The notes below the pieces were generated by a model. That model was not told the DNA's origin. It worked only from the letters and a program-made list of their open reading frames with translations, and ran no database searches. DNA of 43,574 nucleotides from Novosphingobium rosa NBRC 15208 (GTDB lineage: Bacteria; Pseudomonadota; Alphaproteobacteria; Sphingomonadales; Sphingomonadaceae). Of the stretch, positions 16,723 through 25,738 are shown piece by piece. A program made the position numbers and the translations under genes. Every line of letters begins with the position of its first letter. Within the stretch, counting starts at the first letter, position 1. The DNA is taken from the NCBI RefSeq assembly GCF_001598555.1, contig NZ_BCZE01000068.1, positions 1-43,574 on the forward strand, written 5' to 3'.

Positions 16723-17142
16723 ATGACCAAAATCAATCATTGGCTGATGAAGTCCGAACCCGACGCCTATTCGTGGGACAGGCTGGTGCGTGAGGGCGAG
16801 GGGACGTGGGATGGGGTGCGCAACCATCGCGCGGCCAACAATCTGCGGGCGATGAAGCCCGGCGATCTGGCCTTCTTCTACCATTCGAACATCGGGCTGG
16901 AGATCGTGGGCATCTGCGAGATCAGCCAGAGCGGCCTGACCGATCCCACCGACGAGACCGGCAAATGGGCCTGCGTGAAGGTGAAGCCGGTGCGGAAACT
17001 GAAGCGCCCTGTGTCTCTCAAGCAGATCAAGGCCGATCCTGAGCTGGCCGAGATCGAGTTGATCCGCCTCTCGCGCCTGTCGGTCAGCGTGATTACGCCG
17101 CAGGAATGGGATTACATCATCGGCCTGTCTGAAAAGGCCTGA
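16723..17142 (+). CDS. EVE domain protein
   Basis: A 139-residue protein made of a single EVE domain (PUA/YTH-like fold, thymocyte nuclear protein 1 type). It opens with HWLMKSEPDAYSWDRLV, then TWDGVRNHRAANNLRAMKPG, LAFFYHSN and IVGICEIS, and ends with SVITPQEWDYII. EVE domains resemble readers of modified bases. In bacteria they also occur fused to restriction enzymes, but standalone copies like this are widely conserved in proteobacteria. The ATG at 16723 has GGAAG upstream and begins the domain. It is divergent from the oxygenase gene. Confidence 0.92.
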   Translation: MTKINHWLMKSEPDAYSWDRLVREGEGTWDGVRNHRAANNLRAMKPGDLAFFYHSNIGLEIVGICEISQSGLTDPTDETGKWACVKVKPVRKLKRPVSLKQIKADPELAEIELIRLSRLSVSVITPQEWDYIIGLSEKA

Positions 17143-17163
17143 TTTTCGGCGGTTTTGGCGATA

Positions 17164-17217
17164 GGCGGCCTGTCCCATAACGGGACTCCTGGCCGCCTGT
17201 CCCGCTGCGGGACTGCG
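17164..17217. repeat. Tandem pair of 27-nt hairpin units after the EVE gene
   Basis: Two adjacent 27-nt units (17164-17190 and 17191-17217) match at about 20 of 27 positions. Each contains GTCCC-N5-GGGAC as a small hairpin. The unit boundaries also pair with each other (GGCGGCC with GGCCGCC). They begin 21 nt after the EVE stop and probably terminate or stabilise its transcript. Confidence 0.5.
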
Positions 17218-17245
17218 TTTGGCCCGCGAGACGCTTCCTCAAAAG

Positions 17246-17261
17246 TTAAGACATTCTTAAC
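17246..17261 (+). promoter_or_regulatory. CtrA-type binding site
   Basis: TTAA (17246-17249), seven bases, then TTAAC (17257-17261): an exact match to the full CtrA consensus TTAA-N7-TTAAC. It is embedded in a 17-bp near-perfect palindrome (GTTAAGA-CAT-TCTTAAC). It ends 9 nt before the ATG of the small gene at 17271. Confidence 0.55.
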
Positions 17262-17270
17262 ATTGAGGGC

Positions 17271-17519
17271 ATGAGACGTTCGCTTGTTCTGGGCGATGAA
17301 GCCGCCCGCCACCCTTTTCTGCAAAGCCTGCCGCCGCATGTGCGCAGCGGCACCGCCGTGGTCATCAATCGCGGGGTGGAGGCTGGAACGCATCCGCTGC
17401 GCGCGGCTCTGGCTGCCCGCAGCCAGGCCGCGATGGCCAATGTCACCGCGCGCGATGTGCGGCATTTCCTGCTGGCCTATTGCTCCTGCTTTCTGGCGGT
17501 CAGCACCTTTATCTGGTGA
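17271..17519 (+). CDS. Small unknown protein, possible CtrA target
   Basis: An 82-residue protein starting MRRSLVLGDEAARHPFLQSL. GAGGGC lies directly upstream of the ATG. The C-terminus is hydrophobic (FLLAYCSCFLAVSTFIW) and could anchor in the membrane as a tail. The middle (SGTAVVINRGVEAGTHPLR) shows no known motif. It sits alone between the EVE gene and the convergent MFS gene, directly behind a CtrA-type box. If CtrA activates from that box, transcription would start inside this frame, so either the box represses or the true start is further downstream. No family is recognised. Confidence 0.5.
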   Translation: MRRSLVLGDEAARHPFLQSLPPHVRSGTAVVINRGVEAGTHPLRAALAARSQAAMANVTARDVRHFLLAYCSCFLAVSTFIW

Positions 17520-17529
17520 GTTCCGCGCC

Positions 17530-18834
17530 TCAGGCCGAGGCGCAACCCTCGGCCCGGCACAGGCGCAGCGCCAGCCATGCCGAGACCAGGCACAGGGCGG
17601 CGGCCAGCAGCAATTGCTGGATCACCAGCACGCCCAGCGCGCTCAGCCCCGCGGCCAGAATGGCGCCTGCCACCATGGCCCCGGAATTGACGATGTTGTT
17701 GGCGGCAATGGTGCGCGCGGCCTGTGACTTGTGCACGAAGGTCGTCAGGAAGGCATAGAGCGGCACCACGAACATGCCGCCCGAAATGGCGATCCCGCCC
17801 AGCGTGCCCAGCAGCACCGGAGCCAGCGGCTGCACCAGAAAGTTCGGCACATCCATCAGCGTGCCGTCGGAGGATGGCCACATCACGCAGGTCTGCTCGA
17901 AAGCGACCACGAAACAGGCCATCACCAGCACCGCGAAGGGGCTGTAGCGCGCCGAAACCCGACCCTTGAGCAGCGCATTGATCGACACCGAGCCGATCGC
18001 CACGCCGATCGAGAAGATCACGAGGAACAGGCTGGCGACCTCCTTGCTGGCGCCCAGCACATTCTTGGCGAGCGGCGGAAACTCGATGAAGAGGATCGCG
18101 CCGATCGACCAGAAGAAGCTGATCGCCATGATCGCCAGAAACACCCGCCGGTCCTCCATGGTGTTGCGCACCAATGTGGCGGAGGAGCGGAAGATGTGGA
18201 AATCCAGCGGCTCGGGCGTCACCAGCGGCGGGGCCGGGGGCACCGAAAGGCTGGAGGCATAACCGATCAGGGCCGTCACCACCACGCCGCCCGCCGCCCA
18301 TTCCACCGGGATCCAGCCCGCCAGAATCGTGCCGGCCAGAATGGCGATATAGGTGCCCGCTTCCACCAGACCCGTGCCCGCCAGCACCTCATTCTCATGC
18401 AGGTGCTGGGGCAGGATGGCGTATTTGATCGGGCCGAAGAAGGTGGAATGCACCCCCATGCCGAACAGCGCCACCAGCATCAGCGGCACGGCCAGACCCT
18501 GCACCGCCACGCCCTTCCAGGCCAGCAGCAGCCCGGCGGCCCCCACCGACATGATGCCGATCTCCGCCATTTTGATAAAGCGGATCAGCCTTGCCTTGTC
18601 GCGCATATCGGCCAGCTGCCCGGCCAGCGCGGAGAACAGGAAAAAGGGCAGGATGAAGAGAAACGACGACAGCGCGGAGAAATTGGCCTCCGCCGTATCC
18701 GAATCATAGACGCTGTAGACGACGAAGAAGACAAGGGCGTTCTTGAACAGATTGTCGTTGAAGGCGCCGAGCAGCTGGGTGACAAACAGCGGCAGGAATC
18801 GCCTGCGCCGCACCAGATGCGTGGATGTGGTCAT
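17530..18834 (-). CDS. MFS transporter, LplT (lysophospholipid transporter) type
   Basis: A 434-residue major-facilitator protein with 12 predicted membrane spans. The N-terminal FLPLFVTQLLGAFNDNLFKN is characteristic of the LplT branch, which flips lysophospholipids across the inner membrane for re-acylation. FGPIKYAILPQHL after span 4 is also typical. The ATG at 18834 was chosen over an upstream in-frame start because it directly precedes this motif; the ribosome site is weak. No acyltransferase partner is fused or adjacent, although pgsA lies divergently next to it. The transported substrate is inferred from family only. Confidence 0.88.
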   Translation of the reverse strand: MTTSTHLVRRRRFLPLFVTQLLGAFNDNLFKNALVFFVVYSVYDSDTAEANFSALSSFLFILPFFLFSALAGQLADMRDKARLIRFIKMAEIGIMSVGAAGLLLAWKGVAVQGLAVPLMLVALFGMGVHSTFFGPIKYAILPQHLHENEVLAGTGLVEAGTYIAILAGTILAGWIPVEWAAGGVVVTALIGYASSLSVPPAPPLVTPEPLDFHIFRSSATLVRNTMEDRRVFLAIMAISFFWSIGAILFIEFPPLAKNVLGASKEVASLFLVIFSIGVAIGSVSINALLKGRVSARYSPFAVLVMACFVVAFEQTCVMWPSSDGTLMDVPNFLVQPLAPVLLGTLGGIAISGGMFVVPLYAFLTTFVHKSQAARTIAANNIVNSGAMVAGAILAAGLSALGVLVIQQLLLAAALCLVSAWLALRLCRAEGCASA

Positions 18835-19040
18835 GAGTAACTGGCTTGCGCCCCTCTGGATTTCGCTTCCGCGCAGTCCTAGCGGATGCGGCCCGTGCCG
18901 CAAGAGCGGATGCGATTTTAGCGGTAGAACGGGCGGATCGCGCCGGGCTTTAACCTCTCGTCAGGGGCCGCGGGGCGGGCCTTGCAGGAGTTTTTGCAGC
19001 CGCATCTTTTTCCCCGGCTCTTTGCGCGCTATGGGCGCAG

Positions 19041-19619
19041 ATGATGCTGACCTTGCCCAATATCCTGACCCTGTCGCGTATCTTTGCCGTTCCGGTGCTT
19101 GTCTGGCTGCTGTGGTGGCCGGCATGGCGTCTGGGCTACGGGCTGGCCTATGGCATGTACTGCCTGATGGGCATCACCGACTATTTCGACGGCTATCTGG
19201 CGCGGGCCAAGGGCACCGTCTCCAAGCTGGGCGTGTTTCTCGACCCCATTGCCGACAAGATCATGGTGGCCGCGGTCATTCTGGTGCTGACGGGCAAAGG
19301 CGTGATCGGCGGGCTGCATATCGTGGCCGCGCTGGTGATTCTGCTGCGAGAGATCGCGGTGTCGGGCCTGCGTGAGTTTCTGGGCGGCCTGCGCGTTTCG
19401 GTGCCCGTCTCCAAGCTGGCCAAGTGGAAGACGACCTTCCAGATGGTGGCTCTGGGCAGTCTGATCCTGATTCCGGCGGTGCCGGGCTGGTCGGTGCCTT
19501 TCACCGGGGGCTGGATCGATCCAGCGAATGTGGGCTTTGTCACGCTGTGGGTGGCGGCGGCGCTGACGCTGATCACCGGCTGGGATTATCTGCGCGTCGG
19601 CCTCAAGCATATGGATTGA
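19041..19619 (+). CDS. pgsA: CDP-diacylglycerol-glycerol-3-phosphate 3-phosphatidyltransferase
   Basis: A 192-residue membrane enzyme that makes phosphatidylglycerol phosphate from CDP-diacylglycerol and glycerol 3-phosphate, the committed step to PG and cardiolipin. The CDP-alcohol phosphatidyltransferase motif is complete: D47, D50, G51, A54, R55, G64, D68 and D72, with the spacing DxxDGxxAR-x8-GxxxDxxxD. About five hydrophobic spans are visible. Two adjacent ATG codons (19041 and 19044) can start it. Length is normal for the family. Confidence 0.96.
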   Translation: MMLTLPNILTLSRIFAVPVLVWLLWWPAWRLGYGLAYGMYCLMGITDYFDGYLARAKGTVSKLGVFLDPIADKIMVAAVILVLTGKGVIGGLHIVAALVILLREIAVSGLREFLGGLRVSVPVSKLAKWKTTFQMVALGSLILIPAVPGWSVPFTGGWIDPANVGFVTLWVAAALTLITGWDYLRVGLKHMD

Positions 19620-19656
19620 GGGCGGGGCCGCCCTTCAAGACAGCCCCGCAAGCCTT

Positions 19657-19821
19657 TTAGCGCACCCAGCGGCAGACGCGCTTGACGTGATGATGGTCGC
19701 GCACGGTCTTGCACACCTTGCGGGGCGGGTGACGGTGGGGCTGAGCCAGCGCGGGGGTGGCGCTGGAGACAGCGAAGGCAAGGCCGGTCAGGACGAGGGT
19801 GGCCATGGTCTTGCGGTTCAT
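19657..19821 (-). CDS. Small secreted His/Cys/basic-rich protein (54 aa)
   Basis: A 54-residue protein with AGGAG 8 nt before the ATG at 19821. Residues 1-26 are a textbook Sec signal (MNRKTMATLVLTGLAFAVSS, ending ATPALA) with cleavage predicted before Gln27. The mature part is only 28 residues. It is strongly basic and His-rich: HRHPP, then C37, a DHHH cluster and C50 near the end. Two Cys 13 apart flanking HHH could form a disulfide or bind a metal. It is convergent with pgsA. The family is not recognised; similar short signal-peptide proteins are common in sphingomonads. Easy to miss because of its size. Confidence 0.75.
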   Translation of the reverse strand: MNRKTMATLVLTGLAFAVSSATPALAQPHRHPPRKVCKTVRDHHHVKRVCRWVR

Positions 19822-19972
19822 ATGGGGGGCTCCTGATTCGAGAGACTGATCTGGCGACGGCCCAAATTTTTCAACTTGGCTTTTGATATACCGCCGCCCG
19901 GCTGCTTAACCCTTGAAGGCAAAGCCGGTTCCAGCCTTTCGAGATCGGCCGCCGCTGCCCAGCGACCAGCCG

Positions 19973-20620
19973 TTAACTATCGGCCAGATAGCGGTCTGGC
20001 CGGTGCCAGACCAGCACCACGGCATTCATCGAGAGCGCCGCCACCAGCGACCAGATGCCGCGATCAGCCCCCAGCACCACAAAGGCGGCGGCCACGATCA
20101 TCGCGTCCACCCCCATGCAGATCGCGCCGAAATTCCAGCCCTTCAGGCGGCTGAGCCAGCGCGCGATCACCGCGCTGCCGCCCACGCCCGTGGCGTGGCG
20201 GGTGACCGCCAGCACGCCCATGCCGGTCACGGTGCCGCCCACCAGCGAGGCCATCGGCGGGGCAATGGCGGAGATCATCATCTGCTGAGCCACCACCTGC
20301 ACCAGCACCATGATGGCGATGGTGGCCACGATGGTGCGCAGAATATAGGCCGTGCCCAGCATCCGCCAGAAAGCGAGAAAGATCGGCAGGTTGATGATGG
20401 CGAAGAGCTGCCCGGCGCTGAGCGGCACGAAATAGGAGATCATCAGCGCGATCCCCGCCACGCCGCCGGTGATGAGGCCTGCCATGCGCAGCAGATAGAG
20501 CCCCAGCGCGATCAGCACGCAGCCGATGAAGATGCCGTACATATCCTCGATCGCCGTATGGGGAACGCCGCGCAGATCGGCGATGTCGTCCAGCGAATCG
20601 GGGGACAGATTCTCGCTCAT
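19973..20620 (-). CDS. YitT family membrane protein
   Basis: A 215-residue integral membrane protein with about five to six spans: GIFIGCVLIALGLYLLRMAG, ITGGVAGIALMISYFV, LFAIINLPIFLAF, TIVATIAIMVLVQVV. The GLITGGVAGIALMISY segment is typical of the YitT/DUF161 group, whose transport role is undefined. The C-terminal DUF2179-type cytoplasmic domain of longer YitT proteins is absent. Its ATG overlaps the oxyR stop (ATGA), making it the last gene of rnd-oxyR-yitT. Confidence 0.85.
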   Translation of the reverse strand: MSENLSPDSLDDIADLRGVPHTAIEDMYGIFIGCVLIALGLYLLRMAGLITGGVAGIALMISYFVPLSAGQLFAIINLPIFLAFWRMLGTAYILRTIVATIAIMVLVQVVAQQMMISAIAPPMASLVGGTVTGMGVLAVTRHATGVGGSAVIARWLSRLKGWNFGAICMGVDAMIVAAAFVVLGADRGIWSLVAALSMNAVVLVWHRPDRYLADS

Positions 20621-21513
20621 CCGGCGCGCAATTCCTCGGCCAGCAGGCGGAATTCCTCCGAGCGCGGGCTGTTCTTGCGCCAGACCAGCGCGATCTCGCG
20701 GTTGGCGGCTTCCGATTTCAGGGGGCGCGCCACCACATTGGTGCCGTTGAGAATGCCCGCGTCCAGCGCCATTTCGGGCAGCATGGTCAGGCCCAGCCCA
20801 TTGTCCACCATCTGCACCAGCGTGTGCAGCGAGGTGCCGATCATCGTCGCCGAGGCGCGCAGTTCGGGCCGGTTGCAGGCGGCCAGCGCGTGGTCCTTCA
20901 GGCAGTGCCCGTCTTCCAGCAGCAGCAGGCGGTTTTCCTCGATCATGCCGGGCAGGATTTCCTGCGGCGGATCGCGCGGATCGTCCTTGGGGAAGGCCAC
21001 GAAGAGCGCGTCGAGTTCGATGGTTTCCTTCTCCACCTCGCCGGTGGCGAAGGGCAGGGCCAGCAGCACGCAATCGGCGCGGCCATGATGCAGCGATTCG
21101 ACCGCCTGGGCGCTGGGCTCCTCGCGCAGGAAGAGCTTCAGGTTCGGGCGCTCGCGGCGCAGGCGGGGCAGCATGCGCGGCAGCAGGAAGGGGGCGATGG
21201 TGGGGATCACGCTCATCCGCACCTCGCCAGACAAAGGCTGGCTGGAGGAGTGGATCAGGTCGGAAAGTTCCTCGGCCTCGCGCAGGATGCGGTGCGATTT
21301 TTCCACCACCGAATTGCCCAGCGGCGTGAAGCGGACATTGCGCTTGGTGCGCTCCACCAGCACCACGCCCAGCAGCGTTTCAAGGTCGCGCAACCCCGCC
21401 GACAGCGTCGATTGCGAGACGAAACAGGCTTCGGCGGCGCGGCCGAAATGGCCATGCTCATGCAGGGCCACCAGATATTGCAGCTGCTTGAGGGTGGGCT
21501 GATAGACGTGCAT
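20617..21513 (-). CDS. oxyR: OxyR-type LysR peroxide sensor
   Basis: A 298-residue LysR regulator. The N-terminal HTH is LKQLQYLVALHEHGHFGRAA onward to ERTKRNVRFTPLG. In the effector domain Cys204 (EDGHCLKDHAL) and Cys213 (AACNRPE) are spaced by nine, like Cys199/Cys208 of E. coli OxyR, which form the peroxide-sensing disulfide. The protein should activate antioxidant genes on oxidation. It sits 5 nt after rnd and overlaps the YitT gene by 4 nt. No catalase or peroxiredoxin gene is adjacent, so targets must lie elsewhere. Confidence 0.9.
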   Translation of the reverse strand: MHVYQPTLKQLQYLVALHEHGHFGRAAEACFVSQSTLSAGLRDLETLLGVVLVERTKRNVRFTPLGNSVVEKSHRILREAEELSDLIHSSSQPLSGEVRMSVIPTIAPFLLPRMLPRLRRERPNLKLFLREEPSAQAVESLHHGRADCVLLALPFATGEVEKETIELDALFVAFPKDDPRDPPQEILPGMIEENRLLLLEDGHCLKDHALAACNRPELRASATMIGTSLHTLVQMVDNGLGLTMLPEMALDAGILNGTNVVARPLKSEAANREIALVWRKNSPRSEEFRLLAEELRAG

Positions 21514-21518
21514 CCGCC

Positions 21519-22727
21519 TTACTGCTCGGTTTCGGGGGCAGCAGGGGCAGGGGCGGGCACATCGTCCACATGCGTCATCTTGAGGCGGCCATTGACCACG
21601 GCGAAGGCCAGCTTGCCCTCCACCAGATCCAGCGCATCCTTGCCGAACACGCCCACGCGCCAGCCCTCGAGAATCGGCAGATCCTTGCGGACGCCAGCGG
21701 CCAGCAGCTCCAGATCGTCGGAGCGGGCCAGCAGGCGGGCGGCGACATCGATCTCACGCGCGCGGATCTTCAGCAGCAGTTTCAGCAGATCGGCCACCAG
21801 CGCGCCTTCCTTGCCCAGCGGGGCGCCACGCGGGGTGCGCGGGGGGAGTTCGTCCTCGGAAAGCGGCTTGGAATTGTCGATGGCCTGCATCAGGCGCTTG
21901 CCGATCTCATTGTCCTTCCAGCCCGGCGAGAGGCCGCGCACCTTGGCAAGGTCCGCCTGCGCCTTGGGCGGATGGCTGGCGATATCGGCCAGTGTTTCGT
22001 CACGGGCGATGCGGCCGCGCGGGATGTTCTTGTCCTGCGCCTCATGCTCGCGCCAGGCGGCCAGGGCCTTCAGGCGGCCCAGCATGGCCGGGTTGCGCCC
22101 GGCGGCCTTGATCTTGAGCCAGGCATTGCCCGCGTCATTGGCGTAATTGGATGGATCGGCCAGCTTTTCCATCTCGGCGTCCAGCCATTCGCCGCGCCCG
22201 GTCTTGATCAGGCGCTGCAGCAGCTTGGGGAAGATCTTGGCCAGATGGGTGACATCGCCGATGGCATATTCGATCTGGCGCTCGGTCAGCGGACGGCGGC
22301 TCCAGTCGGTGAAGCGCGCGCCCTTGTCGATGGTGAGGCCCAGCCACGCCTCGACCAGATTGGAATAGCCGATCTGCTCGCTCTGGCTGATGGCCATCAT
22401 CGCGATCTGCGTGTCGAAAATCGGGTGAGGGGTCTTGCCGGTCAGATTGTAGATGATTTCCACATCCTGCCCGCCCGCGTGGAAAATCTTGAGGACATCC
22501 TCATTGTCCACCAGCAGGTCGAGCAGCGGCGAAAGATCGATGCCCGGCGCCTTGGGATCGATGGCGGCGGCTTCCTTGCTGTCGGCGATCTGGATCAGAC
22601 AGAGTTCCGGCCAATAGGTGCTCTCGCGCATGAATTCGGTGTCGACGCAGATGAAATCGGCCTGCGACAGGCGGTCGCACAGATCGGCCAGCGCGTCGGT
22701 CGTGGTGATCAGCGGATGAATTTTCAT
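21519..22727 (-). CDS. rnd: Ribonuclease D
   Basis: A 402-residue 3'-5' exoribonuclease that trims tRNA and other stable RNA 3' ends. The DEDDy catalytic set is visible: Asp29/Glu31 in CVDTEFMRES, an Asp in AGGQDVEIIY, and YAIGDVTHL with the catalytic Tyr and Asp. HRDC-like helical domains follow (NIPRGRIARDETLADIA, then VRGLSPGWKDNEIGKRL). The ATG at 22727 starts MKIHPLITTTDALADL, the usual family beginning. First gene of an operon with oxyR and the YitT gene. Confidence 0.93.
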   Translation of the reverse strand: MKIHPLITTTDALADLCDRLSQADFICVDTEFMRESTYWPELCLIQIADSKEAAAIDPKAPGIDLSPLLDLLVDNEDVLKIFHAGGQDVEIIYNLTGKTPHPIFDTQIAMMAISQSEQIGYSNLVEAWLGLTIDKGARFTDWSRRPLTERQIEYAIGDVTHLAKIFPKLLQRLIKTGRGEWLDAEMEKLADPSNYANDAGNAWLKIKAAGRNPAMLGRLKALAAWREHEAQDKNIPRGRIARDETLADIASHPPKAQADLAKVRGLSPGWKDNEIGKRLMQAIDNSKPLSEDELPPRTPRGAPLGKEGALVADLLKLLLKIRAREIDVAARLLARSDDLELLAAGVRKDLPILEGWRVGVFGKDALDLVEGKLAFAVVNGRLKMTHVDDVPAPAPAAPETEQ

Positions 22728-22961
22728 AGGTCTTCTTTTCGTTCTTTCGTCGGCCCGAATGCGGGCCGCAGCCTTCATAACGCCTGACAAAGGCGCCATT
22801 CCGGCGGGGATGGGTGAGGGAACATGCCCCTCTCGGCTTGACAAACAGGCGGCATTGCATTGTTAGCCGCCCTACGCGTCCGGCGCCGGTCGGTGCGCGT
22901 TGCACTCCCCTGCCTCAAAGGTTCCGTCATGGAAAGGGGGCTTATGGAAAGAGTTTCTTCG

Positions 22962-24746
<1,785 letters not shown>

Positions 24747-24757
24747 ACGTCTGTTTG

Positions 24758-24781
24758 GAAATCCGGCGAAAGCCGGATTTC
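24758..24781. terminator. Hairpin 1 after aspS
   Basis: A perfect 10-bp stem (GAAATCCGGC/GCCGGATTTC) closed by a GAAA tetraloop, 11 nt after the aspS stop. There is no T run. It may protect the transcript 3' end or aid termination. Confidence 0.7.
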
Positions 24782-24782
24782 G

Positions 24783-24862
24783 CGGCACCGGCCCTCTCCC
24801 CCGCCCGGCCACCCATCGGTAGTATCCTGTGGGTGGCCGGGCGGGGGAGAGGGCCGGTGCCG
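24783..24862. repeat. Hairpin 2: perfect 33-bp inverted repeat
   Basis: Arms 24783-24815 and 24830-24862 are perfectly complementary over 33 bp, with a 14-nt loop. The stem is C/G-rich and made of CCGGCCCTCTCCCCCGCC and CGGCCACCCA type runs. No U tract follows. It is far longer than a normal terminator stem and looks like an inserted or duplicated palindromic element. Confidence 0.85.
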
Positions 24863-24866
24863 GGCA

Positions 24867-24892
24867 GAAAATGTGCTCTTCCGCACATTTTC
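24867..24892. terminator. Hairpin 3 after aspS
   Basis: A perfect 10-bp stem (GAAAATGTGC/GCACATTTTC) with a 6-nt loop, starting 4 nt after hairpin 2. The TTTT inside the distal arm could support termination. Confidence 0.6.
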
Positions 24893-25185
24893 CGCAAAAC
24901 GAATACGGATGCGACAGGTTTCGGCCCGCCGCATCCGGCTTTCAGGGGCGGGAAGAGCGCCCCATACGGCCCGGAACGGCTGCGATTCGGCGGGGTGTGC
25001 TGCGACAATCGGTCACACAAATATCCCTGCGAATCACGTTTCGCCGCTGTAAAGCGCGATTGCGTCGCATAAGGCCGGGTCGCCGGTGCCGCCGCTTTCG
25101 CTATGCCTCTTGCCAGTGCCCTTGCCAGCCATTAGTGGCGTGGGCCGATAGAGTTTTTGTTTTGCCGCTTCTTAAGGGGAATACC
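24893..25185. other. acpP upstream region
   Basis: No gene is seen between the aspS hairpins and acpP. The interval must hold the acpP promoter. The proximal part is AT-richer (GAGTTTTTGTTTTGCC near 25151) and ends in a strong AAGGGGA ribosome site. I cannot assign a specific -35/-10 pair. Confidence 0.45.
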
Positions 25186-25422
25186 ATGAGCGACACCGCT
25201 GACCGCGTGAAGAAGATCGTTGTCGAGCATCTGGGCGTCGAGGCCGAGAAGGTCACCGAGGACGCAAGCTTCATCGACGATCTGGGCGCAGACAGCCTTG
25301 ACATCGTCGAGCTGGTGATGGCCTTCGAGGAAGAGTTCGGCGTTGAAATCCCGGACGATGCCGCCGAGAAGATCAGCACCGTCTCGGATGCGATCAAGTA
25401 CATCGACGAGCACAAGGGCTGA
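25186..25422 (+). CDS. acpP: Acyl carrier protein
   Basis: A 78-residue acidic four-helix carrier of growing fatty-acyl chains. The phosphopantetheine serine lies in DLGADSLDIVELV. The sequence is full length and canonical, ending AIKYIDEHKG. AAGGGGA lies 5 nt before the ATG at 25186. It is followed after 316 nt by fabF, as in most proteobacteria. Confidence 0.98.
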   Translation: MSDTADRVKKIVVEHLGVEAEKVTEDASFIDDLGADSLDIVELVMAFEEEFGVEIPDDAAEKISTVSDAIKYIDEHKG

Positions 25423-25738
25423 TCGGCCTTTCGGGTTCCCGGCCTCGCCCATAGCGGGCGCGGGCCGGTGCCCCGGGGCAGGCGGACATGGCTTCAGGGC
25501 GCGTCAAAACGCCCGGCCATGCCCCGGCCCGAGGGCGAGCATAAGGGCTCGCCAATACCCTCGGCGGCAGGCGCGCTGGTTTTAGGTACCAGTTCCTGCA
25601 CGGTCTGACAGAGGACGGATGAACCGGCTCTGAAGGATCGGTCGGAGGGCATGGCAGGCTCGGTCCGCGAGGGCTGGGCCTGTTGCTGTCTTAACCCGGC
25701 CTTGTTTTCGCCGGGGATGCAGGAAGGAAGAAGCAAGC
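25423..25738. other. acpP-fabF intergenic region
   Basis: 316 nt with no credible gene. It holds several short GC-rich inverted repeats, for example GGCGAGC/GCTCGCC around 25532-25555 and GGGCG/CGCCC near 25497-25515. These could terminate or attenuate acpP transcription and leave acpP more abundant than fabF. It ends with GGAAGGAAG as the fabF ribosome site. Confidence 0.5.

Noticed and set aside
17731..18840. 369-codon rightward frame opposite the MFS transporter
   Set aside because: His/Arg/Gln-rich antisense of membrane-span codons; no domain.
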